From Rhodospirillaceae bacterium (GTDB lineage Bacteria; Pseudomonadota; Alphaproteobacteria; DSM-16000; Inquilinaceae), in assembly GCA_020638595.1 (NCBI GenBank), contig JACKIG010000011.1, forward strand, positions 84,175-148,174: DNA of 64,000 nt, written 5' to 3'. Shown piece by piece: positions 1 to 8,172 of the stretch (its first letter is position 1; each line of letters opens with the position of its first letter). Under the pieces are notes generated by a model. That model saw only the letters and a program-made list of their open reading frames with translations. It was not told the DNA's origin and ran no database searches. Position numbers and translations under genes: made by a program.

Positions 1-1887
1 GAGGCGGCGTTCCTGGCGGCCCTGCCCAAGGCGCCGAACAACTACAACCCCACCCAGCGCCCCGAACAGGCGGTGGCCCGGCGCAACTACGTGCTGGAGC
101 GGATGCTGGAGGACGGGGCGATCACCGCGGAGGCGATGATCGAAGCCAGTGCCGAGCCGCTGGAAGTCTATGACCACGACGAGACGGAGCTGGTAGAGGC
201 CGACTATTTCGCTGAGGAGGTGCGGCGCGAGCTGCAGCGCCTGTACGGCGACGACATCCTGTACGGCGGCGGGCTGACGGTCCGCACCACGGTCGACCCG
301 CGCTTGCAGGAAATCGCCGACCGGTCGCTGCGCCAGGGGCTGATCGACTATGACCGCCGCCATGGCTGGCGGGGGCCGGTGGCTGAGCTCGCCAGCTTCG
401 ATGACTGGCCGGCGCAGCTGGAGGCGGTGGAGGTCCCGCCCGGCGGCGGCGACTGGCATCTGGCGGTGGTGCTGGAGGTCTATCCGGATGCCGTCCGCAT
501 CGGCTTCACCGACCGCCAGCAGGGAATGATCCCGCTGGAGGAGATGACCTGGGCGCGTCCCCAGCTGGCCCGCCAGAGGGTCGGCGCCGTGCCGCGGTCG
601 GCCGACGACGTGGTCGACCTGCGCGACGTCGTCTGGGTGGAGGCCCTGGACGGGCGGCAGACGCCACCGTCGGTCAGCCCGGGTACGCCCGTGGATGACA
701 GCGGCGCGGCGCGGGCGCTGCCGCGCTTCGGCTTGCGCCAGCTTCCGGAGGTGCAGGGCGCACTGGTGGCCATGGACCCCCATACCGGCCGCGTCCTGGC
801 GATGAGCGGGGGCTTCAGCTATTCGATCAGCGAGTTCAACCGTGCGACCCAGGCCCGACGCCAGCCGGGTTCGGCCATCAAGCCGTTCGTCTACCTGGCG
901 GCCCTGGAAATGGATCACGCGCCGCCGATCACGCCGGCGACCTTGATCCTGGACACGCCGCTGGCGGTCGACCTGGGACCCGGCGCCGGGTGGTGGCGGC
1001 CCGACAACTACGGGCACGATTTCCTGGGGCCGCAGCCGCTGCGCGTCGGCATCGAACGATCGCGCAATATCATGACGGTGCGCCTGCTGCTGGAAATCGG
1101 GCTGGAGCCGGTGCGCGATCTCACGCGCACCTTCGGCGTCTACGAGGACATGGACCTGATGTACTCCATGGCGCTGGGCGCCGGCGAGACGACGCCGCTG
1201 GCCCTGACCAACGGCTACGCGATGATCGCCAACGGCGGGCGGCGCATCCGCCCCGTCTTCATCGACAGGATCCAGGACCGCCACGGCCGCACGATCTATC
1301 CCGTGGACCACAGCACCTGCGAGGGATGCCAGCAGGTCGCGTGGCAGGGCCAGGCTGCGCCGGAGCTGCCGGACACCCGCGAACAGGTCGCCGACCCCGC
1401 GGCGACCTATCAGATGGTGTCGATGCTGGAGGGGGTGGTCCAGCGCGGCACGGGACGACGGCTTGCCTCCCTGGGGCTGCCGCTGGCCGGCAAGACCGGC
1501 ACCACCAACGAGTCGCGCGATGCGTGGTTCGTCGGGTTCTCGCCCGACCTGGTCGTGGGCACGTTTGTCGGGTTCGACACCCCGCGCAGTCTCGGCGAAA
1601 GCGAGACGGGCGGGGGCAGTGCCGCGCCGATCTTCGGCGCCTTCATGGCCGAGGCACTGGAAGGCCAGGACGTGCCGCCCTTCCGGATCCCGCCGGAGGT
1701 CAGCCTGGTGCGCATCAACCCGGAGACCGGGGCGCCGGCCGCCCCGGGGGATCCTGCGATCCTGGAAGCCTTCCGCGCGGGGACGGAGCCGACGACGACA
1801 TCCATGCTGGAATCCGATCCGGAGCGGGAAGAGGCGCTGATCGAATCGACCCTGTCCCCCACCACCGGGACCGGCGGGCTTTACTAA
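1..1887 (+). CDS. mrcA: Penicillin-binding protein 1A (class A, 5' end cut by window)
   Basis: Bifunctional peptidoglycan glycosyltransferase/transpeptidase, anchored in the inner membrane and acting in the periplasm. The reading frame is open from base 1, so the N-terminal anchor and most of the GT51 domain lie before the window. The first residues (EAAFLAALPKAPNNYNP) are the end of the glycosyltransferase domain. The transpeptidase motifs are all present: SAIK with the catalytic Ser codon at 871-873, SRN near 1060, and KTGTTN starting at 1492. An OB-like insert lies between the two domains, as is usual for alphaproteobacterial PBP1a. 628 residues are visible. It is followed after about 90 bp by prfB, a common alphaproteobacterial neighbour. 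Confidence 0.93.
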   Translation, partial: EAAFLAALPKAPNNYNPTQRPEQAVARRNYVLERMLEDGAITAEAMIEASAEPLEVYDHDETELVEADYFAEEVRRELQRLYGDDILYGGGLTVRTTVDPRLQEIADRSLRQGLIDYDRRHGWRGPVAELASFDDWPAQLEAVEVPPGGGDWHLAVVLEVYPDAVRIGFTDRQQGMIPLEEMTWARPQLARQRVGAVPRSADDVVDLRDVVWVEALDGRQTPPSVSPGTPVDDSGAARALPRFGLRQLPEVQGALVAMDPHTGRVLAMSGGFSYSISEFNRATQARRQPGSAIKPFVYLAALEMDHAPPITPATLILDTPLAVDLGPGAGWWRPDNYGHDFLGPQPLRVGIERSRNIMTVRLLLEIGLEPVRDLTRTFGVYEDMDLMYSMALGAGETTPLALTNGYAMIANGGRRIRPVFIDRIQDRHGRTIYPVDHSTCEGCQQVAWQGQAAPELPDTREQVADPAATYQMVSMLEGVVQRGTGRRLASLGLPLAGKTGTTNESRDAWFVGFSPDLVVGTFVGFDTPRSLGESETGGGSAAPIFGAFMAEALEGQDVPPFRIPPEVSLVRINPETGAPAAPGDPAILEAFRAGTEPTTTSMLESDPEREEALIESTLSPTTGTGGLY

Positions 1888-1975
1888 TCGCAAGCCCCGT
1901 CATACATCCCCAGGGCAGGTGCGGCCCGGTCGCACCCCGTCCGGGGCCGTCCGTGCCCCTTCAGAGGACAGTGAC

Positions 1976-3101
1976 ATGCGTGCAGAAACCCAAGCGGTCG
2001 TCCATGACATCCAGCAGTCGTTGGCACTGCTGAGGAGGTCTCTTTGACTTCGACGCGGCGACGAAGCGGCTCGAGGATCTGAATACCGCGGCTGAGGATC
2101 CCGCGCTCTGGGACAATCCCGGCCAGGCCCAGGCCGTGTTGAAGGAACGAACCCGCCTGGAGCAGGCGCTGACCGGCTTTCGCGAACTGACCGGTGCGCT
2201 GGACGACGCGACGACCCTGCATGAGCTGGGCGAGGCGGAGGACGACGCCGACGCTGTCGCCGAGGCCGAGGCTGCGCTTCAGGCCCTTCTGGCGCGCGTG
2301 TCCAAGAAGCAGCTGGAAAGCATGCTGTCGGGCGAAGCCGACGCCAACGACTGCTATCTGGAGGTCAACGCCGGCGCCGGCGGCACGGAGGCGCAGGACT
2401 GGGCCGAAATGCTGCTGCGCATGTATGTGCGGTGGAGCGAGTCGCACGGCTACAAGGTCGAGTGGCTGGAAGAAAGCGCTGGCGAAGAAGCCGGCATCAA
2501 GTCGGCGACGGTGGAGATCAAGGGTCCCAACGCCTATGGCTGGCTGAAGGCCGAGACGGGCGTGCACCGCCTGGTGCGCATCAGCCCCTTCGACAGCCAG
2601 GCGCGGCGTCACACCAGCTTCGCCTCGGTGTCGGTGTCACCGGTGATCGACGAGAGCATCGACATCGAGGTGGAAGAGAAGGACCTGCGCATCGACACCT
2701 ACCGGGCGTCCGGCGCCGGCGGCCAGCATGTCAACAAGACCGACAGCGCCATCCGCATCACCCATATCCCCACCGGCATCGTCGTGCAGTGCCAGAACGA
2801 CCGCTCGCAACACCGCAACCGTGCCCAGGCCTATGCGATGTTGCGCGCCCGCCTCTATGAGGCCGAACTGAAACGCCGTGAGGAGGAGGCGCAGGCGTCG
2901 GCGCAGGAGAAGAGCGACATCGGCTGGGGCCACCAGATCCGCAGCTATGTGTTGCAGCCCTACCAGATGGTGAAGGACCTGCGCACCAGCGTCGAAAAGG
3001 GCAACGCCCAGGGCGTGCTGGACGGCGATATCGACGCCTTTCTGGAGGCCGCGCTGGCCGCGAAGGTAACGGGCCAGCGGCCGAGCGCGTCGACGCAGTA
3101 G
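1976..3101 (+). CDS. prfB: Peptide chain release factor 2 (programmed +1 frameshift)
   Basis: RF2 terminates translation at UGA and UAA. The product needs a +1 shift: frame 1976-2044 (23 codons) ends at an in-frame TGA at 2045-2047, and skipping T2045 joins it to the frame 2046-3101, giving about 374 residues against 365 in E. coli. The SPF anticodon-like tripeptide is at residues 203-205 and the GGQ peptidyl-hydrolysis motif at 248-250 (SGAGGQHVNK). The start ATG at 1976 is inferred because it is the only one that places CTT-TGA-C in the correct zero frame. Expression is autoregulated by RF2 level, as known for this family. Confidence 0.95.
2033..2048 (+). promoter_or_regulatory. prfB programmed +1 frameshift site
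   Basis: The Shine-Dalgarno-like AGGAGG at 2033-2038 is followed after three bases by the slippery codon CTT (2042-2044), the in-frame stop TGA (2045-2047) and C2048. This reproduces the established RF2 frameshift signal, including the 3-nt spacing that promotes slippage. When RF2 is scarce, the ribosome slips onto TTT and continues in the +1 frame. Confidence 0.93.
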
Positions 3102-3110
3102 GACCGTCGT

Positions 3111-3989
3111 TCAGCCGGGCGGCGTACGGTCGGCCAGCGGCAGGTACAGTTCCGGCCCCATGCCGGCGGCGGCCCGGGCATCGGCGTTGAACGGCGGCTT
3201 CACCGCACCGGGGGCGTGCCGCCGTGCCAGGGCCTGCCAGGTGTCGACCGGCGGCAGGCCGCGCCGGTCACACGCGTACAGGAACCAGCGATGACCGGCG
3301 GCCACATGGCCGATCTCGTCATCAAGGATGGTTTGCAGGACGTCGGCGGAGGCGTCGTCCCCCGCCCGCCGCAGGGCCGCGATCATCGGCGGGGTCACGT
3401 CCAGACCCCGCGCCTCGAACACCATCGGCACGATGGCAAGGCGGGCCACCAGATCGCCGCGGGTGTCGGTGGCGGCCTGCCAGAGCCCGTCATGGGCCGG
3501 CAGGTCGCCGTACGCGCAGCCATAGTCCTTGAGGCGTGCGCTCACCATCTCGAAATGCCGGGCCTCGTCGTCGGCAACCTGCAACCAGTCGGCGAAGAAG
3601 GCGGCTGGCAGGTCGACGCCGGCCCGGTCCGGGTCGGAAAACCGGGCGATGATGTCGGCGGCCAGGTCGATGGCGTTCAGTTCGATATGGGCGACGGCGT
3701 GCAGCAGGGCAGCCCGCCCGGCGGCGGTGGGACGGCGCTTCGGCATTTCCCGCGGCGGGCGCAGGACCGGCCGCGGTGGACGGGCAGGGCGGTCCGGTGG
3801 GTCCGTCCGGCCGATGCGACGGATATGGCCGCCCGCCCAGGCTGCGGCGATGCCCCGCGCCATGGTGGCCTTGGCGGCGGGGTCGGCCGTGCGCAGAACC
3901 GCATCAGCACCTTCGGCGATCGAAGCGAGCATGGGGGTCAACCGGGAGCGTCCTGAAGCGTCGCCAATGGCTGCCGGATCGCCCGGCAT
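3111..3989 (-). CDS. DUF455 ferritin-like domain protein
   Basis: A 292-residue protein of the DUF455 family, which has a ferritin-like helical fold. The core carries the metal-ligand-type pattern HAVAHIELNAIDLA, followed by DDEARHFEMVSARL and, near the C terminus, DDEIGHVAAGHRWF; these are the Glu/His pairs expected of a di-iron-type bundle. No enzymatic role is established. The true start may be internal, because MLASIAEGADAVL resembles the usual family N terminus more closely. It converges with prfB, the two stops being about 10 bp apart. Confidence 0.8.
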   Translation of the reverse strand: MPGDPAAIGDASGRSRLTPMLASIAEGADAVLRTADPAAKATMARGIAAAWAGGHIRRIGRTDPPDRPARPPRPVLRPPREMPKRRPTAAGRAALLHAVAHIELNAIDLAADIIARFSDPDRAGVDLPAAFFADWLQVADDEARHFEMVSARLKDYGCAYGDLPAHDGLWQAATDTRGDLVARLAIVPMVFEARGLDVTPPMIAALRRAGDDASADVLQTILDDEIGHVAAGHRWFLYACDRRGLPPVDTWQALARRHAPGAVKPPFNADARAAAGMGPELYLPLADRTPPG

Positions 3990-4314
3990 GTAAGGGGGCT
4001 GTCGCCGGATGCAGCCCGGGTCCGGGGCGGCGTGCCGAAGGGGCCGGGTGCAAATGCACCGAGGCGGAGGCCGCTGTTGCGACCTCCGCCACGATGCATA
4101 AGCGAATCATCCCTAAACCTGAGCCGCGTTTGCGCGACGTTGCCCGCCAGTCTCCGCCACGTGTCCTCACGGGGCGCGAGCCGGGGGTTCTTGTGTTCGG
4201 CGAGGCCGTCGCCCCAATGAAGCGCCCAAACTGCTCGGGCGACGGCCCCGTGTTACCCGGACCGGCGCGTCCCCCAACGGCCGGCCCGGGATCTCGTCAA
4301 AGCCCTTGCGAGCC
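3990..4314. other. Gene-free interval with three perfect inverted repeats
   Basis: About 325 bp between the start of the DUF455 gene and the stop of aceA. No convincing ORF was found. It holds three perfect inverted repeats: a 6-bp arm pair with a 2-nt loop at 4047-4060, an 8-bp pair with a 12-nt loop at 4063-4090, and an 11-bp pair (GGCCGTCGCCC) with a 22-nt loop at 4204-4247. The last lies 68-111 nt past the aceA stop and could stabilise or end the aceA mRNA, but has no T-run on either strand. Confidence 0.5.
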
Positions 4315-5589
4315 CTAGAACTGCTCCGCTTCCGTGGAGTCGGCCAGCGCCGTCGTGGCCGACTTGCCGCCGGACACGGCCATCGACACGGCGTCGAAAT
4401 AGCCCGTGCCGACTTCGCGCTGGTGGCGCGTTGCCGTGTAGCCCAGCTTCTCAGCCGCGAATTCCGCCTGCTGAAGCTCGGAATAGGAGGCCATCTGGCG
4501 TTCCTTGTAGCCCTTGGCCATCATGTAGGTGTGATAGTTGAGGCTGTGGAACCCGGCCAGCGTGATGAACTGGTACTTGAAGCCCATCGCCCCCAGTTCG
4601 CGCTGGAACTTGGCGATGGTCGCCTCGTCGATATTGCCCTTCCAGTTGAAGCTGGGCGAGCAGTTGTAGGCGCACAGCTTGTTCGGGAAGTCCTTGCGCA
4701 CGCCCTCGATGAAGCGACGTGCCTGGTCGAGATCGGGATGCGACGTTTCCATCCACAACAGGTCGGCATAGGGCGCGAACGCCTTGCCGCGTTCGATGCA
4801 GAACTCCAGCCGGTTTTCCTGGCGGATGCGGTAGAAGCCTTCCTCGGTACGATCGTCGCGGTCGATGAAGGGATGGTCGCGCTCATCGACATCGCTGGTG
4901 ATCAGCTTGGCGCTCTCGGCGTCGGTCCGGGCGACCAGCACGGTGGGCACGTCCATGACGTCGGCGGCCAGGCGTGCGGCATTCAGCGTCCGCACGAAGC
5001 TCTTCATCGGGACCAGCACCTTGCCGCCCAGATGCCCGCACTTCTTCTCCGATGCCAGCTGGTCTTCGAAGTGTACGCCGGCGGCGCCCGCTTCGATCAT
5101 CGCCTTCATCAGCTCAAAGGCGTTCAGCGGTCCGCCGAAGCCGGCCTCGGCGTCGGCGACGATCGGGGCCAGCCAGTTGCGCTTGGCGCCGCCTTCGCAA
5201 TGCTCGATCTGGTCGGCGCGCAGCAGGGCCTGATTGATCTTGCGGACGACGTCGGGAACGGAGTTGGCCGGATACAGGCTCTGGTCGGGATACATCGCAC
5301 CGGCCAGGTTGGCGTCGGCCGCCACCTGCCAACCGGACAGATAGATGCTCTTCAGCCCGGCGCGGACCATCTGCATGGCCTGGTTGCCGGTCGTCGCGCC
5401 AAGCGCATTCACGAAATCGCGCTCGTGCAGCAGCTTCCACAACCGTTCCGCGCCCATGCGGGCGATGGAATGCTCAATATGGAAGGATCCCCGCAAGCGC
5501 TCGACGTCGGCGGACGTGTAGTCACGCCGAATTCCATCGAAACGGCCCTTGCCGTTGTCGCCGTGGGAACCGGGGTCGAGGGGGGACAT
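4315..5589 (-). CDS. aceA: Isocitrate lyase
   Basis: Cleaves isocitrate to glyoxylate and succinate in the glyoxylate shunt, allowing growth on acetate and fatty acids. The 424-residue length fits the short bacterial form. The signature KKCGH with the catalytic cysteine is at residues 182-186. The active-site loop GVHFEDQ precedes it, and the substrate-binding region SWNWKGN appears as SPSFNWKGN. The start is supported by an AGGAGAG-type ribosome site just upstream of 5589. It is divergent from a RamB/ScfR-type regulator, the classic controller of this pathway, so transcription is probably carbon-source regulated from the 231-bp shared promoter region. Confidence 0.96.
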   Translation of the reverse strand: MSPLDPGSHGDNGKGRFDGIRRDYTSADVERLRGSFHIEHSIARMGAERLWKLLHERDFVNALGATTGNQAMQMVRAGLKSIYLSGWQVAADANLAGAMYPDQSLYPANSVPDVVRKINQALLRADQIEHCEGGAKRNWLAPIVADAEAGFGGPLNAFELMKAMIEAGAAGVHFEDQLASEKKCGHLGGKVLVPMKSFVRTLNAARLAADVMDVPTVLVARTDAESAKLITSDVDERDHPFIDRDDRTEEGFYRIRQENRLEFCIERGKAFAPYADLLWMETSHPDLDQARRFIEGVRKDFPNKLCAYNCSPSFNWKGNIDEATIAKFQRELGAMGFKYQFITLAGFHSLNYHTYMMAKGYKERQMASYSELQQAEFAAEKLGYTATRHQREVGTGYFDAVSMAVSGGKSATTALADSTEAEQF

Positions 5590-5820
5590 GACACTCTCCT
5601 TGCGCGGCGGCTGCCCGACAATGCGGCGAGCCCCGGCGGCGTTGTCTGTTTTGTAAATGCGCGGAGACGCGTGCCGGCCACTTTGCTGATCTTTGCCATG
5701 GTGGTCAATACCCGATTGCTAGTAAAGTCGTAAACATGTAGCGTGCAACGGCTTTCGTATGGCGATATTGCAAATCTTGTAAAATCGCACGAACGGATTC
5801 CGAGACGAAAGGTCGGCGCT
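5590..5820. promoter_or_regulatory. aceA/ramB divergent promoter region with TTGYAAA boxes
   Basis: An AT-rich 231-bp interval in otherwise GC-rich DNA. It has three similar boxes: TTTTGTAAA at 5649-5657, TTGCAAA at 5768-5774 and TTGTAAA at 5777-5783. TTTGCAAA-type half-sites are reported targets of the short-chain fatty-acyl regulator family (RamB, PccR). The boxes near 5770 sit just before the regulator start, which suggests autoregulation, and the one at 5649 lies 60 bp before aceA. The assignment to this regulator is inference. Confidence 0.55.
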
Positions 5821-7248
5821 ATGGCGAAAAAACCGTTGCTGGGGCCAAGGATTCGCCGATTGCGGCGCGAACATTCGATGACCCAAGCGGATATGGCGTC
5901 TCGTCTTGGAATCTCTGCAAGTTATCTCAATTTGATCGAAAATAACCATCGACCGATGACCGTGGATCTTCTTCTGCGGCTGGGTCAGACGTTCGACGTC
6001 GACCTGCAAACCTTCGCCGAGGACGATGCCGGCAGGCTGGTGGCGGGGCTGAGCGAGGTGTTCAGCGACCCCCTGTTCGAACCCATCGACATCAAGCGTC
6101 ATGACCTGGGCGACCTGGCGGGAAGCGTTCCCACCGCGGCGCAGGCCATGATCACGCTGTATCGCGCCTATCGCGAGGCGCGCGACAACCTTGCCCTGTT
6201 GACGGAACAGGGTGCGGGCGATGTCGGGCGGCTGGAAAGCCCGCGGACGATGGTCGAGGAGGTGAGGGATTTCTTCGATCGCGAGAGCAACTATTTCCCC
6301 GATCTTGAGGCGGCGGCGGAGGATGTCTGGCAGAGCGCCAAGCTGGACAGCGCCAATCTCTGGCAGGGCCTGAGCGAGTACCTGGAGCAGGAACTGGCGG
6401 TTCGGGTCAAGACCATGCCGATCGACGTCATGGGGGCCGCCCGGCGCCGCTATGACCGCCACACCCGCCGCCTGCTGATCTCCGAGATGCTGCCGCTGCC
6501 CAGCCGGAACTTCCAGCTGGCCGTCCAGATCGGCCTGATCCGCGCGCGCCCGCTGATCGACCAGCGCATTGCGCAGGCAGGGTTCGCGACCACCGAGGCC
6601 GGCGGACTTGCGCGCCTGGCGCTGGCCAATTCGTTCGCAGCGGCCGTGATCATGCCCTATGACCGGTTCTATCGGGCGGCCACGGCGGTCCGCTATGACA
6701 TCGCGGTGTTGAAGCGACGCTTCGAGGCGAGCTTCGAACAGGTGTGCCAGCGCCTGACGACGTTGCAGAAGCCGGGGGCGAAGGGCATCCCGTTCTTCAT
6801 GATTCGCATCGACAATGCCGGCAACGTGTCCAAGCGCTTCAGTTCCGCGCGCCTGCATTTCGCGCGTTTCGGCGGCGCCTGCCCGCGCTGGAACGTGCAT
6901 GAAGCGTTCAGTTCCCCCGGACAGATCCACACCCAGGTGTCGGAGATGACGGACGGCGCCCGCTACTTCTCCATCGCCCGCACCGTCTCGAAACCGGGGG
7001 CCGGCTACCACCAGCCCGGCCAGACCTTCGCCGTTGCGCTGGGGTGCGAGATCGCCCATGCGGCGCAGCTGATCTATGCCGACGGGGTCGACCTGCAGAA
7101 CGACGACATCGCCGTGCCCATCGGCCTGCAATGCCGGCTGTGCGAACGGCGCGACTGCGTGCAGCGGGCGTTCCCGCCGGCCAGCCATCGCCTCAGCCTC
7201 GACGAGAACGTGCTGGGCCCGACACCCTATCGGTTCGATACGGCCTGA
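5821..7248 (+). CDS. RamB/ScfR-type short-chain fatty-acyl transcriptional regulator
   Basis: A 475-residue regulator with an N-terminal XRE helix-turn-helix (about residues 8-65, including ASYLNLIENNHRP), a middle ImmA/IrrE-like segment and a C-terminal DUF2083-type domain ending in a cysteine cluster, CRLCERRDC. This architecture is that of RamB and the propionyl-CoA or acetyl-CoA responsive ScfR/PccR group, which control glyoxylate and propionate genes. The ATG at 5821 (MAKKPLLGPRIRRLR) is preferred over the upstream ATG at 5743, because it puts the HTH at the N terminus as in relatives. It is divergent from aceA, its likely target. Confidence 0.88.
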   Translation: MAKKPLLGPRIRRLRREHSMTQADMASRLGISASYLNLIENNHRPMTVDLLLRLGQTFDVDLQTFAEDDAGRLVAGLSEVFSDPLFEPIDIKRHDLGDLAGSVPTAAQAMITLYRAYREARDNLALLTEQGAGDVGRLESPRTMVEEVRDFFDRESNYFPDLEAAAEDVWQSAKLDSANLWQGLSEYLEQELAVRVKTMPIDVMGAARRRYDRHTRRLLISEMLPLPSRNFQLAVQIGLIRARPLIDQRIAQAGFATTEAGGLARLALANSFAAAVIMPYDRFYRAATAVRYDIAVLKRRFEASFEQVCQRLTTLQKPGAKGIPFFMIRIDNAGNVSKRFSSARLHFARFGGACPRWNVHEAFSSPGQIHTQVSEMTDGARYFSIARTVSKPGAGYHQPGQTFAVALGCEIAHAAQLIYADGVDLQNDDIAVPIGLQCRLCERRDCVQRAFPPASHRLSLDENVLGPTPYRFDTA

Positions 7249-7434
7249 CCGCCGGCCGCGCGCGGTGACGGCGCCCGTTGTTGGAATCATACAAACTTTA
7301 CAGACTGCATAGGGAACCGGCTTGTCCCGGCTTCCTCCGGTCAATTGGCCTGACCGCTTTACCACTTGACACTTTGCCGCAGCCGGCGTCACCTGAAAGG
7401 GAACGGACAGCGTCCTCCGCTGGCGGCGAGACCC

Positions 7435-8172
7435 ATGCAGCTGCGTGCCATCGAGCCCCAACGCCTCTATCAGAAGGTGGCCGAACAGATCGGCGACCTG
7501 ATCCGCCAGGGCACCTGGCGGGAGGGCGACCGCCTGCCGCCCGAACGCGATCTGGCCCTGCACCTGAAAGTCAGCCGCCCCGTGGTGCGCGAAGCGATGG
7601 TCGCGCTGGAGCTTGCCGGCTTCGTGGAGGTGCGGACCGGCGCCGGCACCTATGTGCGGACCCCGGGATCGGATGCCTACGTGAAGATCATCCGCGAAGG
7701 CGAAGCGGGTCCCAGCCCGTTCGAGCTGATCGCGGCCCGCCGCGTCATCGAGGGGGAGACGGCGGCCATCGCCGCCGAAGCCGCCACGCCCGGGCTGACG
7801 GACGGGCTGGCGAAGTCCATGGCGAAGATGGACCGCGATATCGGCCGCGGCGTGCAGAGCGTGTCCAACGAGGAGGACGGGGACTGGCAGTTCCATGTCC
7901 GCATCGCTGCCGCCACCGGCAACGCCACGCTTGAGACGATCGTCAGCCAGCTTTGGCTGGGCATGCGCCGGCCGCTGTTCCGGGCGTTGAGCGATCGGGT
8001 CCGGCTGCCCGCCAACGCCCGCCGCGCGCTGGGGGAGCATCGGCGCATCACCGACTGCATCGCCGCTGGCGACGCCGCAGGCGCGCGCACCGCCATGCAC
8101 AGCCATCTTGACCAGGTCCGGGACGTCCTGATGCGCGGCGTCGAGGACGAAGACGCGGAGGCCACCGCATGA
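7435..8172 (+). CDS. GntR/FadR-family regulator of hexuronate genes
   Basis: A 245-residue FadR-subfamily GntR repressor. The N-terminal winged helix contains the family signature LPPERDLALHLKVSRPVVREAM and is followed by an all-helical FCD ligand-binding domain. The start at 7435 gives the standard short lead-in (MQLRAIEPQRLYQ). The stop overlaps the uxaC start by four bases (ATGA), so the two are co-transcribed. By context it probably responds to a uronate or its catabolite, like ExuR/UxuR, and represses the TRAP-uxaC cluster. The ligand itself cannot be read from sequence. Confidence 0.88.
   Translation: MQLRAIEPQRLYQKVAEQIGDLIRQGTWREGDRLPPERDLALHLKVSRPVVREAMVALELAGFVEVRTGAGTYVRTPGSDAYVKIIREGEAGPSPFELIAARRVIEGETAAIAAEAATPGLTDGLAKSMAKMDRDIGRGVQSVSNEEDGDWQFHVRIAAATGNATLETIVSQLWLGMRRPLFRALSDRVRLPANARRALGEHRRITDCIAAGDAAGARTAMHSHLDQVRDVLMRGVEDEDAEATA

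Noticed and set aside
990..2033. 347-codon plus-strand ORF inside mrcA
   Set aside because: Wrong frame inside a gene with intact transpeptidase motifs; Arg/Gly/Ala-rich shadow.
5719..8106. 795-codon minus-strand ORF opposite the RamB-type and GntR genes
   Set aside because: It is antisense to two well-recognised genes, with His/Gln/Arg-rich translation typical of GC-rich shadow frames.
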